From NCBI GenBank assembly GCA_002314145.1, contig DCCG01000016.1, positions 26,608-90,607 of the forward strand: DNA of 64,000 nucleotides, read 5' to 3'. The notes below the pieces were generated by a model. That model worked only from the letters and a program-made list of their open reading frames with translations, had not been told where the DNA came from and made no database searches. Within the stretch, counting starts at the first letter, position 1; each line of letters starts with the position of its first letter. The DNA is from Thalassolituus sp. UBA1087 (lineage in GTDB: Bacteria; Pseudomonadota; Gammaproteobacteria; Pseudomonadales; Oceanobacteraceae). Of the stretch, positions 17,137 to 25,989 are shown in pieces. A program made the translations under genes and the position numbers.

Positions 17137-18093
17137 ATGGTCAGTCCGTTACACAGCAACGGTCGTGCAGAATTGCAGGACGATAAGGTCGTCACATCCC
17201 TGGGAGAAATGGCCACACGGCCGGATATCCGCCCGGAATTATTGCTGCGTCTGTCCGGTAAGCTGCAGACAACGCTGGAACTGTCGCAGCTGCTGGAAAT
17301 CTTCTTTGATGAGATGCAGCAGGCGGTCCTCGTGGATGGTATGAGCTTCAGCCACAGCGGTAATAACCTGCTCCTCAGTTACGGCCGCAACAGTGTTCAC
17401 AGTGCCAGTTACCGCCTGCAGACCCATCAGGATTACATGGGGGATCTGGTATTTCACCGCTCGACCCGTTTCCGTGAACACGAACTCGCCAATATTGAAG
17501 GGCTGTTGTCAACCCTGGTGTATCCCATGCGCAATGCCCTGCGCTATCACGAAGCGCTGGCAGCGTCCTTCCGCGATCCGCTGACCGGTGCCGGCAACCG
17601 GGTTGCACTGGACCGTACCCTCACCCGCGAACTGGAACTGGCCAAACGCCATGGGCAGAACCTGTCCATTCTGATGCTGGATCTGGATCACTTTAAGCTG
17701 GTGAATGATGAATATGGCCACAGCATGGGTGATCAGGTTCTGAAGGAAGCCGCCAGCTGCATGACGAACTGCATCCGTCAGACCGATATGTGCTTCCGTT
17801 ACGGCGGCGAAGAATTTCTGATCCTGCTGAGCAATGCCGAAAGCGCCGGCGCTTTACGTATTGCCGAACGTATCCGTAAAAGCATCGGAGCGCTGGCGTT
17901 CAACAATGACAAAGGCTCTCTGCAGATCACCTGCAGCGTCGGTTGCGCCACCATGAATCTGGATGACAGCGTTGACAGTCTGATCCAGCGTGCTGACGAT
18001 GCCCTGTATATGGCCAAACGCAATGGCCGCAACCGCGTCATCTGCGATACTGACGAGATGGAAATACCGGCGGAACAGACCGAACGACGCTGA
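17137..18093 (+). CDS. Diguanylate cyclase (GGDEF protein)
   Basis: A 318-residue soluble protein. The C-terminal half is a GGDEF domain with an intact active site GGEEF at residues 223-227, the metal aspartate in MLDLDHFKLVND, the DPLTGAGNR signature and an I-site RQTD at 214-217 for feedback by c-di-GMP. Residues 1-140 form a helical/GAF-like input region with no membrane segment; the signal is unknown. The chosen ATG follows GAGGTAGCTC; an alternative ATG lies at 17209. A sigma-54-like promoter sits 40-57 bases upstream. It should make c-di-GMP in the cytoplasm. A GGDEF gene also occupies this place in Pseudomonas. Confidence 0.93.
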   Translation: MVSPLHSNGRAELQDDKVVTSLGEMATRPDIRPELLLRLSGKLQTTLELSQLLEIFFDEMQQAVLVDGMSFSHSGNNLLLSYGRNSVHSASYRLQTHQDYMGDLVFHRSTRFREHELANIEGLLSTLVYPMRNALRYHEALAASFRDPLTGAGNRVALDRTLTRELELAKRHGQNLSILMLDLDHFKLVNDEYGHSMGDQVLKEAASCMTNCIRQTDMCFRYGGEEFLILLSNAESAGALRIAERIRKSIGALAFNNDKGSLQITCSVGCATMNLDDSVDSLIQRADDALYMAKRNGRNRVICDTDEMEIPAEQTERR

Positions 18094-18141
18094 TGACAGG
18101 CTGCTCAGGCAATAAAGAATGGCAGAAATAAAGAATGCCAG

Positions 18142-18173
18142 ACAAAAACACCGGCAATCGCCGGTGTTTTTGT
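18142..18173. terminator. Bidirectional terminator between the GGDEF gene and rluB
   Basis: A perfect 14-bp stem ACAAAAACACCGGC / GCCGGTGTTTTTGT with loop AATC. Its A- and T-rich flanks are part of the stem, so it can end transcription of both convergent genes. A short direct repeat AATAAAGAATG occurs twice just before it. Confidence 0.88.
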
Positions 18174-18198
18174 CTTCACGGTCTGCCATAAAAGCCCA

Positions 18199-19065
18199 TC
18201 AGACTTTTTTCTTCGGCCGGGCAGCCGCTTTAGTGCTGCGTCTCGGATTGGCATGCTGTCGGATTTTCTGCCGCTTGGCAACGCGCTGAAACTGCTCTTT
18301 CTCACGGCCAATCATGCGCTTGGTTTTCTTGCGCTCCATGCCGACCAGATCCGCCAGATCGTTCACTTCACGCTGGCCCAGTTCAACCCAGGTCCCCACC
18401 GGCACATTGGATGGCAGGAAAATACAACCATAGCGGACGCGCTTCAGACGGCTGACCGTCACATCCTGGCTTTCCCACAGACGGCGGACTTCGCGGTTTT
18501 TACCTTCCATCAGCACCACGTGATACCACTTGTTCTGCCCTTCACCATCGAAATAACGCACATCGGTGAAACGGGCCATACCGTCTTCCAGTAACACCCC
18601 TTCCTTCAGACGTTCGATCATGGCGTCGTCGACCTCGCCGCGCACCCGCACAGCGTATTCGCGGTCAACACCGGACGATGGGTGCATCAGCTTGTTGGCC
18701 AGATCACCATCCGTGGTAAACAGCAGCAGACCACTGGTGTTGATGTCCAGCCGGCCAATGTTAATCCAGCGTTCACCTTTGGTTTTCGGGAGATGGTCAA
18801 ATACGGTTGGCCGGCCTTCCGGATCGTTGCGGGTACAGACTTCACCCACCGGCTTGTTGTACACCAGCACGCGGCGGCTGGTTCCGGCATCTTCCAGGTT
18901 CAGTAAGCGTCCATCCACCCGGATTTCATCGAAGCGGGTGGCGCGGTCACCAAGCTGAGCTTTTTTGCCATTGACCGTGACACGGCCGTCGGCAATCCAG
19001 CGTTCGGCTTCGCGGCGCGAAGCAATACCGGCAACGGCTAATAATTTCTGAATTCGTTCATTCAT
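18199..19065 (-). CDS. rluB: 23S rRNA pseudouridine 2605 synthase
   Basis: A 288-residue RsuA-family enzyme. An S4 RNA-binding domain comes first (MNERIQKLLAVAGIASRREAE), then the catalytic motif with Asp in IGRLDINTSGLLLFTTDGDLAN, then a highly basic tail. RluB makes pseudouridine 2605 of 23S rRNA. The open frame extends upstream to 19230, but those 55 residues overlap scpB and lack family similarity. The ATG at 19065 overlaps the scpB stop by 8 bases, as expected for a coupled operon. The tail (KRQKIRQHANPRRSTKAAARPKKKV) is typical of proteobacterial RluB. Confidence 0.93.
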   Translation of the reverse strand: MNERIQKLLAVAGIASRREAERWIADGRVTVNGKKAQLGDRATRFDEIRVDGRLLNLEDAGTSRRVLVYNKPVGEVCTRNDPEGRPTVFDHLPKTKGERWINIGRLDINTSGLLLFTTDGDLANKLMHPSSGVDREYAVRVRGEVDDAMIERLKEGVLLEDGMARFTDVRYFDGEGQNKWYHVVLMEGKNREVRRLWESQDVTVSRLKRVRYGCIFLPSNVPVGTWVELGQREVNDLADLVGMERKKTKRMIGREKEQFQRVAKRQKIRQHANPRRSTKAAARPKKKV

Positions 19066-20227
19066 CAGGTTCGTTTTCCTCACCTGTCTCTGCGTCGTCA
19101 TCTTCCGACGATGCGGCACCAGAGCTCTGGTTACTTTCTTCCGTCCGCAGACGGGGTTCCTGGTGACTATCCGTCTCACCAAACACAGACGGCGCGCTCT
19201 CCACCACGGAGGCTGCCGGCTGAGCATCATCAGTTAAGGCGTCAGGGTCAGCGTCATCATCGCTAACGCCGGCATCCTCGCTGACCGCCACGGCAGAGTC
19301 ACTGTCCTGTGCGGGTGTTTCCCCGCCATTATCTGTGTCTGCACCGCCATCGGCGCTGTTTTCGTCCTGCGATTCCTCTGCCGGCGCATCGCCGTCAGCG
19401 TCGCTATTCTGTTCTTCCTGAGCGGTTTTTTCCAGCCTCTCCAGCAGATCACCGATACTGCGTGTCGGGCGTTTTTCGCCCGCCGCGGCAACCGGATCTT
19501 CACCGTCTTCTTCATCGCGGTGAAAGAGGTTTTTCTCAACCCGGTCGACCATGGATTTTGCTGCTTCCAGATCGTCTTCGGTTTCAGACAATACATCCGC
19601 CCCACGCTGTGCCACTTCTTCCTCACTCTGGAATTCATATTCCTTAGCGGGTTCTTTGCGCGCGTCTGCGTCTTCACCCAACTCAAGTTTACGGTTGGCG
19701 TCATCCAGTTCCCGGATTTCCATCAGAGTCGGCAGCTCTTCCAGACTTTTCAGGCCGAAGTAATCCAGAAACTCTTTGGTGGTGGCATACATCGCCGGGC
19801 GTCCGGGCACATCACGGTGTCCGACGACCCGCACCCATTCCCGCTCCAGCAGGGTTTTCATAATGCCCGAGCTGACGACCACGCCACGTACATCTTCGAT
19901 ATCTCCGCGGGTAATCGGCTGACGGTATGCAATCAGTGCCAGAGTTTCCAGCAGCGCACGGGAATAGCGCTGCGGCCGTTCTTCCCACAGGCGGGCCACC
20001 CAGGGGGCGACATCCGTGCGCACCTGAAAACGGAAACCCGAGGCAACTTCGGCGAGTTCAATTCCCCGCCCGAGCAGATCATTTTTCAGCTCTGTCAGCG
20101 CTTCCCGGATATCCTGCGGAGCAGGTATTTCATGTTCTTCAAACAACGACTGCATACGCTCAACCGACAGCGGGCCACCGGCAGCCATCAGGGCGGCTTC
20201 CAGAATATTTTTTAACGGTTGCGTCAT
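19058..20227 (-). CDS. scpB: Segregation and condensation protein B with a long acidic tail
   Basis: A 389-residue protein. Residues 1-180 are the two winged-helix domains of ScpB (NILEAALMAAGGPLSVERM, LALIAYRQPITRGDIEDVRGV, GRPAMYATTKEFLDYFGL). The remaining 200 residues are low-complexity and dominated by Asp, Glu, Ser and Ala, so probably disordered. ScpB with ScpA and SMC forms the condensin that organises the chromosome. Most ScpB proteins stop near 190-250 residues, so the tail is unusually long. It overlaps scpA by 4 bases and rluB by 8. Confidence 0.92.
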   Translation of the reverse strand: MTQPLKNILEAALMAAGGPLSVERMQSLFEEHEIPAPQDIREALTELKNDLLGRGIELAEVASGFRFQVRTDVAPWVARLWEERPQRYSRALLETLALIAYRQPITRGDIEDVRGVVVSSGIMKTLLEREWVRVVGHRDVPGRPAMYATTKEFLDYFGLKSLEELPTLMEIRELDDANRKLELGEDADARKEPAKEYEFQSEEEVAQRGADVLSETEDDLEAAKSMVDRVEKNLFHRDEEDGEDPVAAAGEKRPTRSIGDLLERLEKTAQEEQNSDADGDAPAEESQDENSADGGADTDNGGETPAQDSDSAVAVSEDAGVSDDDADPDALTDDAQPAASVVESAPSVFGETDSHQEPRLRTEESNQSSGAASSEDDDAETGEENEPDE

Positions 20228-21177
20228 TCCACCTCTCCGCGGTTGCCGTCGTCATTGTTTTCGAATTCGCGGTAGGACGGTCCTTCCGCGGTCCGCTCTT
20301 CCCGTGCTCTGACGTGTATTAAACCCAGGGTTTCCTGCTGTACGATATCGATCAGCTGTTCTTTGACCAGTTCCAGTATCGCCAGAAAGGTCACCACCAC
20401 ACCCAGGCGCCCTTCTTCGGCATCAAAGAGGGCGCGGAAGGCGGTAAAATTACCGCCCTTCAGGCGCTCCAGCACCTCACTCATGCGTTCCCGGGTGGAC
20501 AGTTGTTCACGCTGAATTTCATGATGCTCAAAGCGCTCGGCGCGGCGCAGCACCGCGGCAAACGCCAGCATCAGTTCTTTCATATCCACTTCCGGATGGA
20601 TACGTTCCTGAATCCGGTCCGGGGCATCCACATCGGCAAGCCAGGTGTCACGTTCCAGCCGTGGCAGACTGTCGATGTCTTCCGCTGCGGTTTTAAAACG
20701 TTCGTATTCCTGCAGACGGCGGATCAGTTCTGCGCGCGGATCTTCTTCTTCGCCTTCTTCACCGTCTTCGCGGTTACGCGGTAACAGCACCCGGCTTTTA
20801 ATCTCCGCCAGCATGGCGGCCATCACCAGGTATTCCCCGGCCAGTTCCAGTTGCATGGCCTGCATCATATTGATGTATTCCATGTACTGATCAACGATTT
20901 CAGAGACATTCACTTCCAGAATGTCGAGATTCTGTTTGCGGATCAGGTACAGCAGCAGATCCAGCGGACCCTCAAACTGTTCGAGAATAACTTCCAGTGC
21001 GTCCGGCGGGATGTACAGATCCAGCGGCAGCTGCGTCATGGGCTGCCCCTGCACCAGTGCAAACGGCATTTCCTGCTGCCCGGTCAGACCCGTGATACGC
21101 GTAAAGGCTTCCGCTGCGCGGGCCTTGTCATCCTCGGCCGCGGTTGTCGGGTTATTATCGTCCGGCTGATCGCTCAT
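20224..21177 (-). CDS. scpA: Segregation and condensation protein A (kleisin)
   Basis: A 317-residue kleisin. After a variable, acidic N-terminus of about 60 residues the ScpA start is seen in LEQFEGPLDLLLYLIRKQNLDI. VDQYMEYINMMQ and EYLVMAAMLAEIKSRVLLP follow, and the C-terminal winged helix contains TFLAILELVKEQLIDIVQQE. ScpA bridges SMC heads with ScpB. It begins 2 bases after the trpS stop and overlaps scpB by 4, so translation is coupled. Confidence 0.94.
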   Translation of the reverse strand: MSDQPDDNNPTTAAEDDKARAAEAFTRITGLTGQQEMPFALVQGQPMTQLPLDLYIPPDALEVILEQFEGPLDLLLYLIRKQNLDILEVNVSEIVDQYMEYINMMQAMQLELAGEYLVMAAMLAEIKSRVLLPRNREDGEEGEEEDPRAELIRRLQEYERFKTAAEDIDSLPRLERDTWLADVDAPDRIQERIHPEVDMKELMLAFAAVLRRAERFEHHEIQREQLSTRERMSEVLERLKGGNFTAFRALFDAEEGRLGVVVTFLAILELVKEQLIDIVQQETLGLIHVRAREERTAEGPSYREFENNDDGNRGEVE

Positions 21178-21179
21178 GT

Positions 21180-22385
21180 TCAGATTCCTGCAAGCCCCAT
21201 GGCGGCGCGCACTTCCTTCAGCGTGGCACGGACTTCGTCCCGCGCCTGTTCTGCACCTTCAGTCAGAATCCGTTGCAATAACTCCGGATTCTCTTCGTAT
21301 TGCGCTGCCCGTTCCCGGATCGGTGCCTGCTCTGCAATAATGGCTTCGGCCACTGGCTGCTTACATTCCAGACAGCCCCAGCCTGCATTACGGCACTGAT
21401 TCTGTACCTGCTGCTGCGCTTCCTCGTCAGAATACAATAAATGCAGTTCCCATACAGGGCAGCGCTCAGGTTCGCCCGGATCGGATAAGCGGATGCGCGC
21501 CGGATCAGTCTGCATGGTGCGGACTTTCTTTTCGACATCTTCAGGCTCTTCGCGCAGGCGGATAATGTTGTTACCGGAATTGGACATTTTTTCACCGTCC
21601 ACACCCGGCATACGCGCCGTATCGGTGAGAATCGACGACGGCTCCGCCAGAATGGTTTTTCCCAGGCCTTCCAGATACCCCAACAGGCGTTCTTTTTCGG
21701 CCAGCGTAAGACGCCCCTGCTCTTTTACCAGTGCGCGGGCGGTTTGCAGTGCCTCGTCATCGCCATGGGTCTGATGAGCGTCCAGTAACTGCCGGTATAA
21801 GGCACCGTTCTTTTTGCCCAGCTTGCGGATCGCGGCTTCAGCCTGGGCCTCAAAACCGTCATCACGACCGTACAGGTAGTTAAAACGCCGGGCGACTTCC
21901 CGGGCCATCTCCACATGCGGCGCCTGGTCGGCACCGACCGGCACGACGCCGGCACGGAAGGCCATAATGTCAGCGCCCTGCAGCAGCGGATAGCCGAGAA
22001 AACCATAAGTCCCCTGGCTGCGGTCGTGGAGTTTGTCCTGCATTTCTTTGTAGCCGGGCACCCGTTCAAGCCAGGCGGTCGGCGTAATCATGGATAACAA
22101 CAGATGCAGCTCAGCCAGTTCCGGAATCTGGCTCTGTACAAATAATGTTGCTGAGCCCGGATTAACGCCCGCGGCCAGCCAGTCAATCAGCATACGGCGC
22201 GAGGATTCGCGGATGTCACTGTTGTCTTCGTAATCGGTGGTGAGGGCGTGCCAGTCAGCAATAAAGAAATAGCACTCATATTCGTGCTGCATGCGTATCC
22301 AGTTTTTCAGCACGCCATGATAATGGCCGAGATGTATGCTGCCGGTCGGGCGCATGCCCGACACTACCCGTCTGTGTGGTTCCAC
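21180..22385 (-). CDS. trpS: Tryptophanyl-tRNA synthetase, long form with Fe-S-type cysteine motif
   Basis: A 401-residue class I synthetase starting at GTG (22385) behind GGAG. The ATP motifs are SIHLGHYHG (16-24, HIGH-like) and GEKMSNS (265-270, KMSKS). Residues about 174-245 are an insertion absent from the short form next door. Four cysteines at 309, 331, 338 and 341 make C-x21-C-x6-C-x2-C, almost the C-x22-C-x6-C-x2-C motif that binds a [4Fe-4S] cluster in the Thermotoga maritima enzyme. It charges tRNA-Trp. It lies between a second trpS and scpA; trpS-scpA-scpB order is shared with Pseudomonas. Confidence 0.92.
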   Translation of the reverse strand: MEPHRRVVSGMRPTGSIHLGHYHGVLKNWIRMQHEYECYFFIADWHALTTDYEDNSDIRESSRRMLIDWLAAGVNPGSATLFVQSQIPELAELHLLLSMITPTAWLERVPGYKEMQDKLHDRSQGTYGFLGYPLLQGADIMAFRAGVVPVGADQAPHVEMAREVARRFNYLYGRDDGFEAQAEAAIRKLGKKNGALYRQLLDAHQTHGDDEALQTARALVKEQGRLTLAEKERLLGYLEGLGKTILAEPSSILTDTARMPGVDGEKMSNSGNNIIRLREEPEDVEKKVRTMQTDPARIRLSDPGEPERCPVWELHLLYSDEEAQQQVQNQCRNAGWGCLECKQPVAEAIIAEQAPIRERAAQYEENPELLQRILTEGAEQARDEVRATLKEVRAAMGLAGI

Positions 22386-22399
22386 TTATCGGCTCCGCA

Positions 22400-23416
22400 T
22401 CAGGCCAGTTTAAAAATACCAACGGCTTCGCGTACCTGCTCCAGCAGCGGCTGGCTGATAGCGCGGGCTTTGGCGGCACCTTTCTGCAGCTCAGCTTCGA
22501 TATCCGCCGGGCGCGCCAACAGGTCGTTATAGCGTTCGCGGGCTTCTGCCAGCTCTGCATTCACCAGCTCAAACAGTTTTTTCTTGGCATCGCCCCAGCC
22601 AATGCCATCAGCAAAGGCCTGACGCATCTCGGCAATCTGCTCTTCATTGGCGAACGCCTGCCATACCTGAAATACCGTGGAGGTATCCGGGTCTTTCGCT
22701 TCGCCCGGCTCCAGCAGGTTGGTTTTGATCTTGTTGATGTGCTTTTTCAACTGCTTTTCGGTCAGAAACAGCGGAATGGTATTACCGTAACTTTTACTCA
22801 TTTTACGGCCATCAAGCCCCTGCAGGACGGCGACGTTATCGTCCACCTGATAGTCCGGCAGCGTCAGCAGAGGTTCTTTTTTGCTGTAGATATGATTGAA
22901 ACGCTGGGCAATATCACGGGCCATTTCCACATGCTGAATCTGGTCTTTACCGACCGGCACCACATTGGCGTTAAACATCAGGATATCGGCGGCCATCAGC
23001 ACCGGATAACTGAACAGCCCCATGGTAATGGCTTTGTCGGCGTCTTCGCCTTCCGCCACGTTGGCATCGACCGCCGCTTTATAGGCGTGCGCCCGGTTCA
23101 TCAGGCCTTTGGCGCAGACGCAGTTAAAAATCCAGGTCAGTTCGGTGATTTCACGGATATCTGACTGGCGGTAAAACACGGAGTTGTCGGTGTCCAGTCC
23201 CAGCGCCAGCCAGGTTGCGGCGATTTCCATACCGGACTGATGAACAGCCGCCGGGTCCTGGCATTTGATCAGCGCATGGTAATCGGCGAGAAAATAAAAC
23301 GTCTCATTACTGGTGTCACGGCTGGCTTCAATTGCCGGACGGATGGCACCAACATAGTTACCGAGATGGGGGGTGCCTGTGGTGGTGATCCCGGTTAAAA
23401 CGCGCTTTTTACTCAT
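22400..23416 (-). CDS. trpS: Tryptophanyl-tRNA synthetase, short canonical form
   Basis: A 338-residue class I synthetase of normal bacterial length. ATP motifs TPHLGNYVG near residues 14-22 and GRKMSKSYGN near 195-204 are intact, and the tryptophan pocket region YPVLMAADILMFNANVVPVG is present. It lacks the insertion and the four-cysteine motif of the neighbouring paralogue, and the two sequences are only distantly alike, so this is not a recent duplication. It lies 14 bases upstream of the long form in the same operon. Which one is the main enzyme cannot be told from sequence. Confidence 0.94.
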   Translation of the reverse strand: MSKKRVLTGITTTGTPHLGNYVGAIRPAIEASRDTSNETFYFLADYHALIKCQDPAAVHQSGMEIAATWLALGLDTDNSVFYRQSDIREITELTWIFNCVCAKGLMNRAHAYKAAVDANVAEGEDADKAITMGLFSYPVLMAADILMFNANVVPVGKDQIQHVEMARDIAQRFNHIYSKKEPLLTLPDYQVDDNVAVLQGLDGRKMSKSYGNTIPLFLTEKQLKKHINKIKTNLLEPGEAKDPDTSTVFQVWQAFANEEQIAEMRQAFADGIGWGDAKKKLFELVNAELAEARERYNDLLARPADIEAELQKGAAKARAISQPLLEQVREAVGIFKLA

Positions 23417-23484
23417 ACTGGTTACTACTCGCAGATCATAAAGCGCGAATAATACCGGTTTTATTGTCAGGTTTCAGTCCCGGC

Positions 23485-24105
23485 TTACAGAAAGGCGGAT
23501 GCATCCCCCACGCCCTGACGGGTTACCTCAGGAACCTCTTCCGTCATATCCACCACGGTGGTCGCCTCAAAGCCGCAGTAACCGCCATCAATCACCAGAT
23601 CGACGTGATGCTCCAGCGTATCGCGGATGTCATAAGGATCGGACAGCGGCATATCGTCTCCCGGCATAATCAGTGAGCTGGTCATCAGCGGCTCGTTCAT
23701 TTCTTCCAGCAACGCCATGGCAATTGCATTGTCCGGCACACGGATACCAATGGTGCGCTTTTTCGGATGCATCAGCAGGCGCGGTACTTCCCGGGTTGCT
23801 GGCAGGATAAAGGTGAACGCGCCCGGCGTATGGGCTTTCAGCAGACGATACTGGGTATTGTCGACCTTAGCAAAAGTCGACAGCTCCGACAGGTCACGGC
23901 ACAGCAGCGTGAAATTATGCTTAGGGCCAAGCTGGCGCAGCCGCTGCACACGTTCGGTTGCGCCCTTATCACCAATACGACAGGCCAGTGCGTAGGCACA
24001 ATCGGTCGGCACTACGCCGAGGCCGCCCTGACGGATGATATCAGCCGCCTGTTTAACCAGACGGTTCTGAGGGTTTTCGGGGTGAATCTGAAAAAACTGG
24101 CTCAC
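23485..24105 (-). CDS. yciO: YciO/Sua5/YrdC family protein
   Basis: A 206-residue protein with the YrdC fold: VVPTDCAYALACRIGDKGATERV, the KHNFTLLCRDLSEL basic segment and TPGAFTFILPATREVP. Sua5/YrdC makes threonylcarbamoyl-AMP for the t6A tRNA modification; the YciO subgroup has the fold and binds dsRNA/ATP, but its role is less certain. The start is GTG at 24105 after AGGAG. It lies between rnm and trpS, a conserved neighbourhood. Confidence 0.87.
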   Translation of the reverse strand: MSQFFQIHPENPQNRLVKQAADIIRQGGLGVVPTDCAYALACRIGDKGATERVQRLRQLGPKHNFTLLCRDLSELSTFAKVDNTQYRLLKAHTPGAFTFILPATREVPRLLMHPKKRTIGIRVPDNAIAMALLEEMNEPLMTSSLIMPGDDMPLSDPYDIRDTLEHHVDLVIDGGYCGFEATTVVDMTEEVPEVTRQGVGDASAFL

Positions 24106-24152
24106 AATAGCTCCTTACGCCGCTCACAGAAGGAACGGCAATGATCCGGCAC

Positions 24153-25007
24153 TCAACAGGATGACACGGCATCCTGCCAACTGTGCCAGACGGGGGTAAT
24201 TTCTTTCGGGAATGTTGGCATAACGCCAAGATCCAGACCAAAACGGTTAGGGCCGTGAAAATCGCTGCCGCAGGAACCCTGAAGATCAAATTCACGTGCC
24301 AGCGCCATCATCTGACCACGCTGGTTGTTATCCATCTGGCCGTAAGCAACTTCAATGGCGCGGCCGCCGGCATCCATAAAATCGTTCACACAGGCGCGCA
24401 GCTTGGTACGCGTCATTTTATACAGATGTGCATGGGCAAGAACAGGAATACCACCGGCCTGAACGATCCATTCCACCGCTTCTGTCAGCGCCGGCCAGCC
24501 GGTTTTGACGTCACCGGGTTTGCCGGCACCAAGGTATTTACTGAAGGCGACATTCATCGATGGCACCAGCTCGCGGTCAACCATATACTGAGCAAAATGC
24601 GGACGTCCGACCTGATCACCACCGGCATAAGCCTGCACGTCACTGAGCCGGATGTCATGCTTCAGCCGTTTACTCAGGCGCTCAGCAATCACCTCTGACC
24701 TTTGCGCCCGTGCATGAGCCTGAACCGCTTCGGCATGGCGCATGGCGTCACTGTCCGGATCAAAATTCAGCCCGACCAGATGAATGGTCACGCCGCCCCA
24801 GACACAGGATAATTCGATACCGCTGATCAGCCGGATGCCCACTTCTCTGGCTTTGGACTGCGCCTGACGGAACCCTTCGGCGGTATCATGGTCGGTAATC
24901 GCCAGGGTGCGGATACCGCGCTCTGCCGCACGCGCGACCAGATCCGCCGGTGCGAGTTTGCCGTCGGAGGCTGTGGAGTGGCAATGCAGATCGATCTCGG
25001 ATATCAC
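24153..25007 (-). CDS. rnm: PHP-domain phosphoesterase, RNase AM type (YciV)
   Basis: A 284-residue PHP protein. Metal-binding motifs run through the chain: EIDLHCHSTASDGKL, ITDHDTAEGF, SGIELSCVW, the histidines of PVLAHAHLY and the closing GSDFHGPN. In E. coli YciV/RNase AM is a 5'-3' exoribonuclease that matures 5' ends of rRNA and removes nucleotides from short oligos. The GTG at 25007 is used behind an AGGAGAGAG stretch. It heads the minus-strand operon through rluB and is divergent from yciB. Confidence 0.87.
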   Translation of the reverse strand: MISEIDLHCHSTASDGKLAPADLVARAAERGIRTLAITDHDTAEGFRQAQSKAREVGIRLISGIELSCVWGGVTIHLVGLNFDPDSDAMRHAEAVQAHARAQRSEVIAERLSKRLKHDIRLSDVQAYAGGDQVGRPHFAQYMVDRELVPSMNVAFSKYLGAGKPGDVKTGWPALTEAVEWIVQAGGIPVLAHAHLYKMTRTKLRACVNDFMDAGGRAIEVAYGQMDNNQRGQMMALAREFDLQGSCGSDFHGPNRFGLDLGVMPTFPKEITPVWHSWQDAVSSC

Positions 25008-25074
25008 GTGGACGCTCTCTCCTGGTTACGCCATAATCTCCCACCATTGTAATGAGACTGAAGCCACTAAGCGA

Positions 25075-25680
25075 ATGAAGTTACTTATCGATTTTCTGCC
25101 CATCGTGATCTTTTTTGTTGTCTACAAATGGGCACCGGAACTGATCAACCTGATCGCTCCCCTGTTATCGCCGGATCAGCTGGCGGCACTGGAGGCAACC
25201 AAGCCGATTGTCATTGCCACCGCGGTGCTGATCCCGGCCACGGTTATTCAGGTTATTTACCTGCGCCTGACAACCGGCAAAGTCGAAAAAATGCATCTGA
25301 TCACACTGGCGCTGGTGGTTCTGCTGGGCAGCGCGACGCTGATTTCTCAGAACGCCGAATTTCTGATGTGGAAACCGACCATCGTTAACTGGCTGTTCGC
25401 TGCCGCCTTCCTGGGCACCCAGTGGTTTACTGAAAAGTCCCTGATTCAGCGCATGATGGAACAGGCGATGACATTACCGGAGCATGTCTGGGGGCGCCTG
25501 AATTATGCCTGGGTCACATTTTTTGTCGTCAGTGGTCTGGCGAACCTGTATGTCGCCTATACTTTTTCAGAAGAATTCTGGGTCGAATTCAAACTCTTCG
25601 GTTTGCTCGGACTGACCATCCTTTTTATCATCGGCCAGTCTTTGTTTCTGTACCGCTATATGAATCATGAGGAGCCATAA
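25075..25680 (+). CDS. yciB: Inner-membrane septation protein YciB (IspZ)
   Basis: A 201-residue membrane protein with five or six hydrophobic helices, starting MKLLIDFLPIVIFFVVYKW, the YciB N-terminus, and containing KPTIVNWLFAAAFLGTQWF and NLYVAYTFSEEFWVEFKLFG. The family is tied to normal cell division and envelope integrity. A longer frame begins at 24907 inside the divergent PHP gene, but the ATG at 25075 gives the family N-terminus. yciI follows after 2 bases. Confidence 0.93.
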   Translation: MKLLIDFLPIVIFFVVYKWAPELINLIAPLLSPDQLAALEATKPIVIATAVLIPATVIQVIYLRLTTGKVEKMHLITLALVVLLGSATLISQNAEFLMWKPTIVNWLFAAAFLGTQWFTEKSLIQRMMEQAMTLPEHVWGRLNYAWVTFFVVSGLANLYVAYTFSEEFWVEFKLFGLLGLTILFIIGQSLFLYRYMNHEEP

Positions 25681-25682
25681 GC

Positions 25683-25979
25683 ATGTGGTATGCAATTATC
25701 AGTGAAGATATTCCTGACAGTCTGGAAAAACGGCAGTCAGTACGTCCTGCTCACCTTGACCGGTTACAGGCACTGAGAGATGCCGGCCGCCTGCTGATTG
25801 CTGGCCCCCACCCTGCCATCGATTCCCCTGATCCGGGTCAGGCCGGGTTCAGCGGCAGCCTGGTAGTAGCGGAATTCGCCTCGCTGGAAGAGGCTCAGAA
25901 CTGGGCCGATGAAGACCCTTACGTGGCTGCCGGTGTTTACCAGCAGGTCGTTGTTAAACCATTCAAAAAAGTTTTCTGA
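25683..25979 (+). CDS. yciI: YciI family protein
   Basis: A 98-residue ferredoxin-like alpha+beta protein: MWYAIISEDIPDSLEKR at the start, RPAHLDRLQALRDAGRLLIAGP in the middle with the family His/Asp pair, and the active-site-like DEDPYVAAGVY. Its function is unproven. It lies 2 bases after yciB and 10 before the SH3-domain gene, one operon. Confidence 0.92.
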   Translation: MWYAIISEDIPDSLEKRQSVRPAHLDRLQALRDAGRLLIAGPHPAIDSPDPGQAGFSGSLVVAEFASLEEAQNWADEDPYVAAGVYQQVVVKPFKKVF

Positions 25980-25989
25980 GGGAGCCATT

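Noticed and set aside
19066..19230. N-terminal extension of rluB to 19230
   Set aside because: Overlaps the scpB acidic tail; composition is Arg/Trp-rich and unlike RluB. The S4 domain begins at 19065.
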